Source: Gelidibacter sp. (GTDB lineage Bacteria > Bacteroidota > Bacteroidia > Flavobacteriales > Flavobacteriaceae). From it: a stretch of DNA of 46,267 nucleotides. The translations under genes were made by a program, and so were the position numbers. The notes beneath the pieces were generated by a model. That model worked only from the letters and a program-made list of their open reading frames with translations. It was not told the origin of the DNA and did not search any database. Positions 44,779 to 46,267 of the stretch are shown here, in pieces. How positions within the stretch are numbered: the stretch's first letter is position 1; each line of letters begins with the position of its first letter. Location: the NCBI GenBank assembly GCA_010906935.1, contig JAAFHC010000006.1, positions 1 to 46,267 of the forward strand, in the 5' to 3' direction.

Positions 44779-46267
44779 ATGGCTGAAGACAAAACATTAA
44801 GACTGAACAAAGTATTACGAGAATTGAATATCTCGTTAGATAGAGCTGTTGAGCATTTAGCAACAAAGGGTTTTGAGATTGAAGCAAGACCTACAACAAA
44901 AATATCTGATGAAGAATATGAAATATTATTGGATGGTTTTCAGACAGACAGAAGTAAAAAAGCAGCTTCAAAAGAGGTAAGCGAAGAAAAAAGGAAAGAA
45001 AAAGAAACCTTAAGAATCGCTCATGAAGCAGAAGTTGAGAAACACCGCCTTGAGGAAGAAGCCAAAAAAGTGGTGATTAAAGCCAAAGCTGAAAAATTAG
45101 AGATTAAAACGGTCGGCAAAATTGATATTGAGCCAAAAGAGGCAGAAATTGAGAAAAAACCTGCTGTTGTTGAAGAAACACCAAAGATTATTGTTGAAGA
45201 AAAACCCAAAGTGATTCTTGAGCAACCAAAACCTGCTGAAGAAATTAAAGAAGAATCGCCAAAAGTTGAACCTAAGATTAAAGAAAAGGTTGTTGAAAAA
45301 CCTATAGAAACTCCAAAGGCTGAAGAACAAGAAGTTAAGGTTCATAAAAAGCCAATTCTTAAGAAAGCTGCGCAACCACAGGAAACTGAAAAACAAGAAG
45401 CTGAAATAATTGAAGAGAAAACAGCGCTTACAGAAGCTGAAATCTTAGAATCTCAGACCATAGAAACTGTGTATTCAAAATTAGAGGGTCCGAAAATTAT
45501 TGGCGAAAAAATTGATTTAAAACAGTTTGAACGTCCTAAAAAGAAAAAACCAGAACTGGCTGTTAAAAAAGAAGATAGCGACGCAAATAAGAAAAAAAGA
45601 AGAAGGATTGTAAAAAAAATGCCTATAACACCAATTACAGGCGTTAAAAAACAACCAATTCTTGCTCAAAACAAAGGAGCCAACAAATCTGCTCCAATTG
45701 TGCGCGGAAGAAAACCTTTGGTAAAAGAAGAGCCAACTGAAGCTGATGTTCAAAAACAAATTAGAGAAACTTTAGAAAAACTTCAAGGTAAATCTAAAAA
45801 AGGAAAAGGAGCAAAACACAGAAGAGACAAAAGAGATATACACCGTATACAAACTGAAAGAGACTTTGAGCAACAAGAAGCTGAAAGCAAAATTCTTAAA
45901 GTATCGGAATTTGTGACAGTAAGTGAAATTGCCACCATGATGGATATTCCTGTTACCAATGTTATTTCAGCCTGTATGTCGTTGGGATTAATGGTAACCA
46001 TGAATCAACGGTTGGATGCTGAAACACTTAGCATCGTCGCCGACGAATTTGACTATAGTTTGGACTTTGTTGGAGCGGAAGTTGAAGAAGCCATTCACGA
46101 ACAAGAAGATGACATTGAAGGTTTAAAACCAAGAGCACCAATTGTTACCGTAATGGGACACGTGGATCATGGAAAAACTTCCTTATTGGATTATATTCGT
46201 GAAGAAAATGTAATTGCAGGAGAATCCGGAGGAATAACGCAACACATTGGCGCTTATGGCGTAAATT
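44779..46267 (+). CDS. infB: Translation initiation factor IF-2, N-terminal part (cut by window end)
   Basis: The frame is open from the ATG at 44779 to the window edge, about 496 codons, so it is not in the ORF track. IF-2 places initiator tRNA on the 30S subunit. It starts with an IF2-N-type domain ([20 protein letters not shown]), then about 250 residues of Lys/Glu/Pro-rich linker. A second IF2-N-like segment follows ([20 protein letters not shown], about 375-425), and the GTPase P-loop [15 protein letters not shown] lies near residue 459. The remaining G domain and the C-terminal domains lie outside the window. All minus-strand ORFs over this stretch are shadows of the linker. Confidence 0.95.
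   Translation, partial: MAEDKTLRLNKVLRELNISLDRAVEHLATKGFEIEARPTTKISDEEYEILLDGFQTDRSKKAASKEVSEEKRKEKETLRIAHEAEVEKHRLEEEAKKVVIKAKAEKLEIKTVGKIDIEPKEAEIEKKPAVVEETPKIIVEEKPKVILEQPKPAEEIKEESPKVEPKIKEKVVEKPIETPKAEEQEVKVHKKPILKKAAQPQETEKQEAEIIEEKTALTEAEILESQTIETVYSKLEGPKIIGEKIDLKQFERPKKKKPELAVKKEDSDANKKKRRRIVKKMPITPITGVKKQPILAQNKGANKSAPIVRGRKPLVKEEPTEADVQKQIRETLEKLQGKSKKGKGAKHRRDKRDIHRIQTERDFEQQEAESKILKVSEFVTVSEIATMMDIPVTNVISACMSLGLMVTMNQRLDAETLSIVADEFDYSLDFVGAEVEEAIHEQEDDIEGLKPRAPIVTVMGHVDHGKTSLLDYIREENVIAGESGGITQHIGAYGVN

Noticed and set aside
45021-46001. Several minus-strand ORFs (45021, 45097, 45517, 45783)
   Set aside because: They are Phe- or Ser-rich antisense shadows of the charged IF-2 linker; infB is open throughout on the plus strand.
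1-46267. CRISPR array, prophage, integrase or insertion sequence
   Set aside because: No regularly spaced direct repeats and no transposase, integrase or phage structural genes were seen on either strand.

Overview
The window looks like chromosomal DNA of a gliding-type Flavobacteriaceae (Bacteroidota). The evidence is AT-rich sequence, promoters matching the Bacteroidota pattern (TTTG or TTG, about 19-21 bp, then TAnnTTTG), little use of Shine-Dalgarno sites, the gliding genes gldA, gldB and gldC, an exonuclease-fused DnaE, a FolK-deoxynucleoside kinase fusion, a DUF5686 outer-membrane protein and many short lipoproteins. No phage, integrase, transposase or CRISPR array was seen.

Layout. 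1-1.2 kb: tRNA-Ser(GGA) and an rpsP-rimM operon on the minus strand. 1.5-5.9 kb: dnaE. 6.0-8.1 kb: a two-gene type II restriction-modification module, an Eco47II-like endonuclease facing an HTH-fused C5-cytosine methyltransferase, inserted between dnaE and gldA. 8.1-9.1 kb: gldA with a one-base frameshift near its 3' end. 9.2-14 kb: a small Pmp3-like gene missing from the ORF track, lipB, an AT-rich tandem repeat, a YejK/NdpA nucleoid-associated protein, a GC-rich dispersed-type repeat and a class A penicillin-binding protein. 14-19.5 kb: a looser, accessory-looking stretch with three lipoproteins, a GNAT acetyltransferase, a YfcC-family carrier and a DUF486 membrane gene broken by one in-frame TAG. 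19.6-22.4 kb: a tightly overlapping molybdate uptake operon (modA, a di-TOBE/Mop protein, modB, modC). 22.5-26.8 kb: a DUF21/CBS membrane protein, then a membrane pyrophosphatase and a soluble pyrophosphatase. 26.8-32.4 kb: a DUF5686 protein, the E1-beta subunit of pyruvate (or related 2-oxoacid) dehydrogenase, and etfBA. 32.5-39.7 kb: a nucleotide and folate cluster (bifunctional nuclease-like protein, concentrative nucleoside transporter, thyA, two small proteins, folA, sppA, folK-dNK). 39.8-42.8 kb: gldC, gldB, nadE and a universal stress protein. 43.0-46.3 kb: rimP, nusA and the start of infB, behind a leader hairpin that looks like an attenuator.

Functional links. thyA, folA and the FolK-dNK fusion, with the nucleoside transporter, give a nearly continuous path from folate synthesis to dTMP supply and deoxynucleoside salvage. 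The two pyrophosphatases remove PPi in different ways: one stores the energy as an ion gradient and the other does not. ModABC with the Mop protein handle molybdate.

The parts most worth following up are the restriction-modification module with its candidate operator, the two single-base lesions (gldA and DUF486), the attenuator-like hairpin just before rimP, and the pdhB terminator that abuts the start of the next gene. I found no clear multi-gene system of a wholly new kind; most of the window is recognisable housekeeping DNA. All family assignments come from reading motifs, not from database searches.
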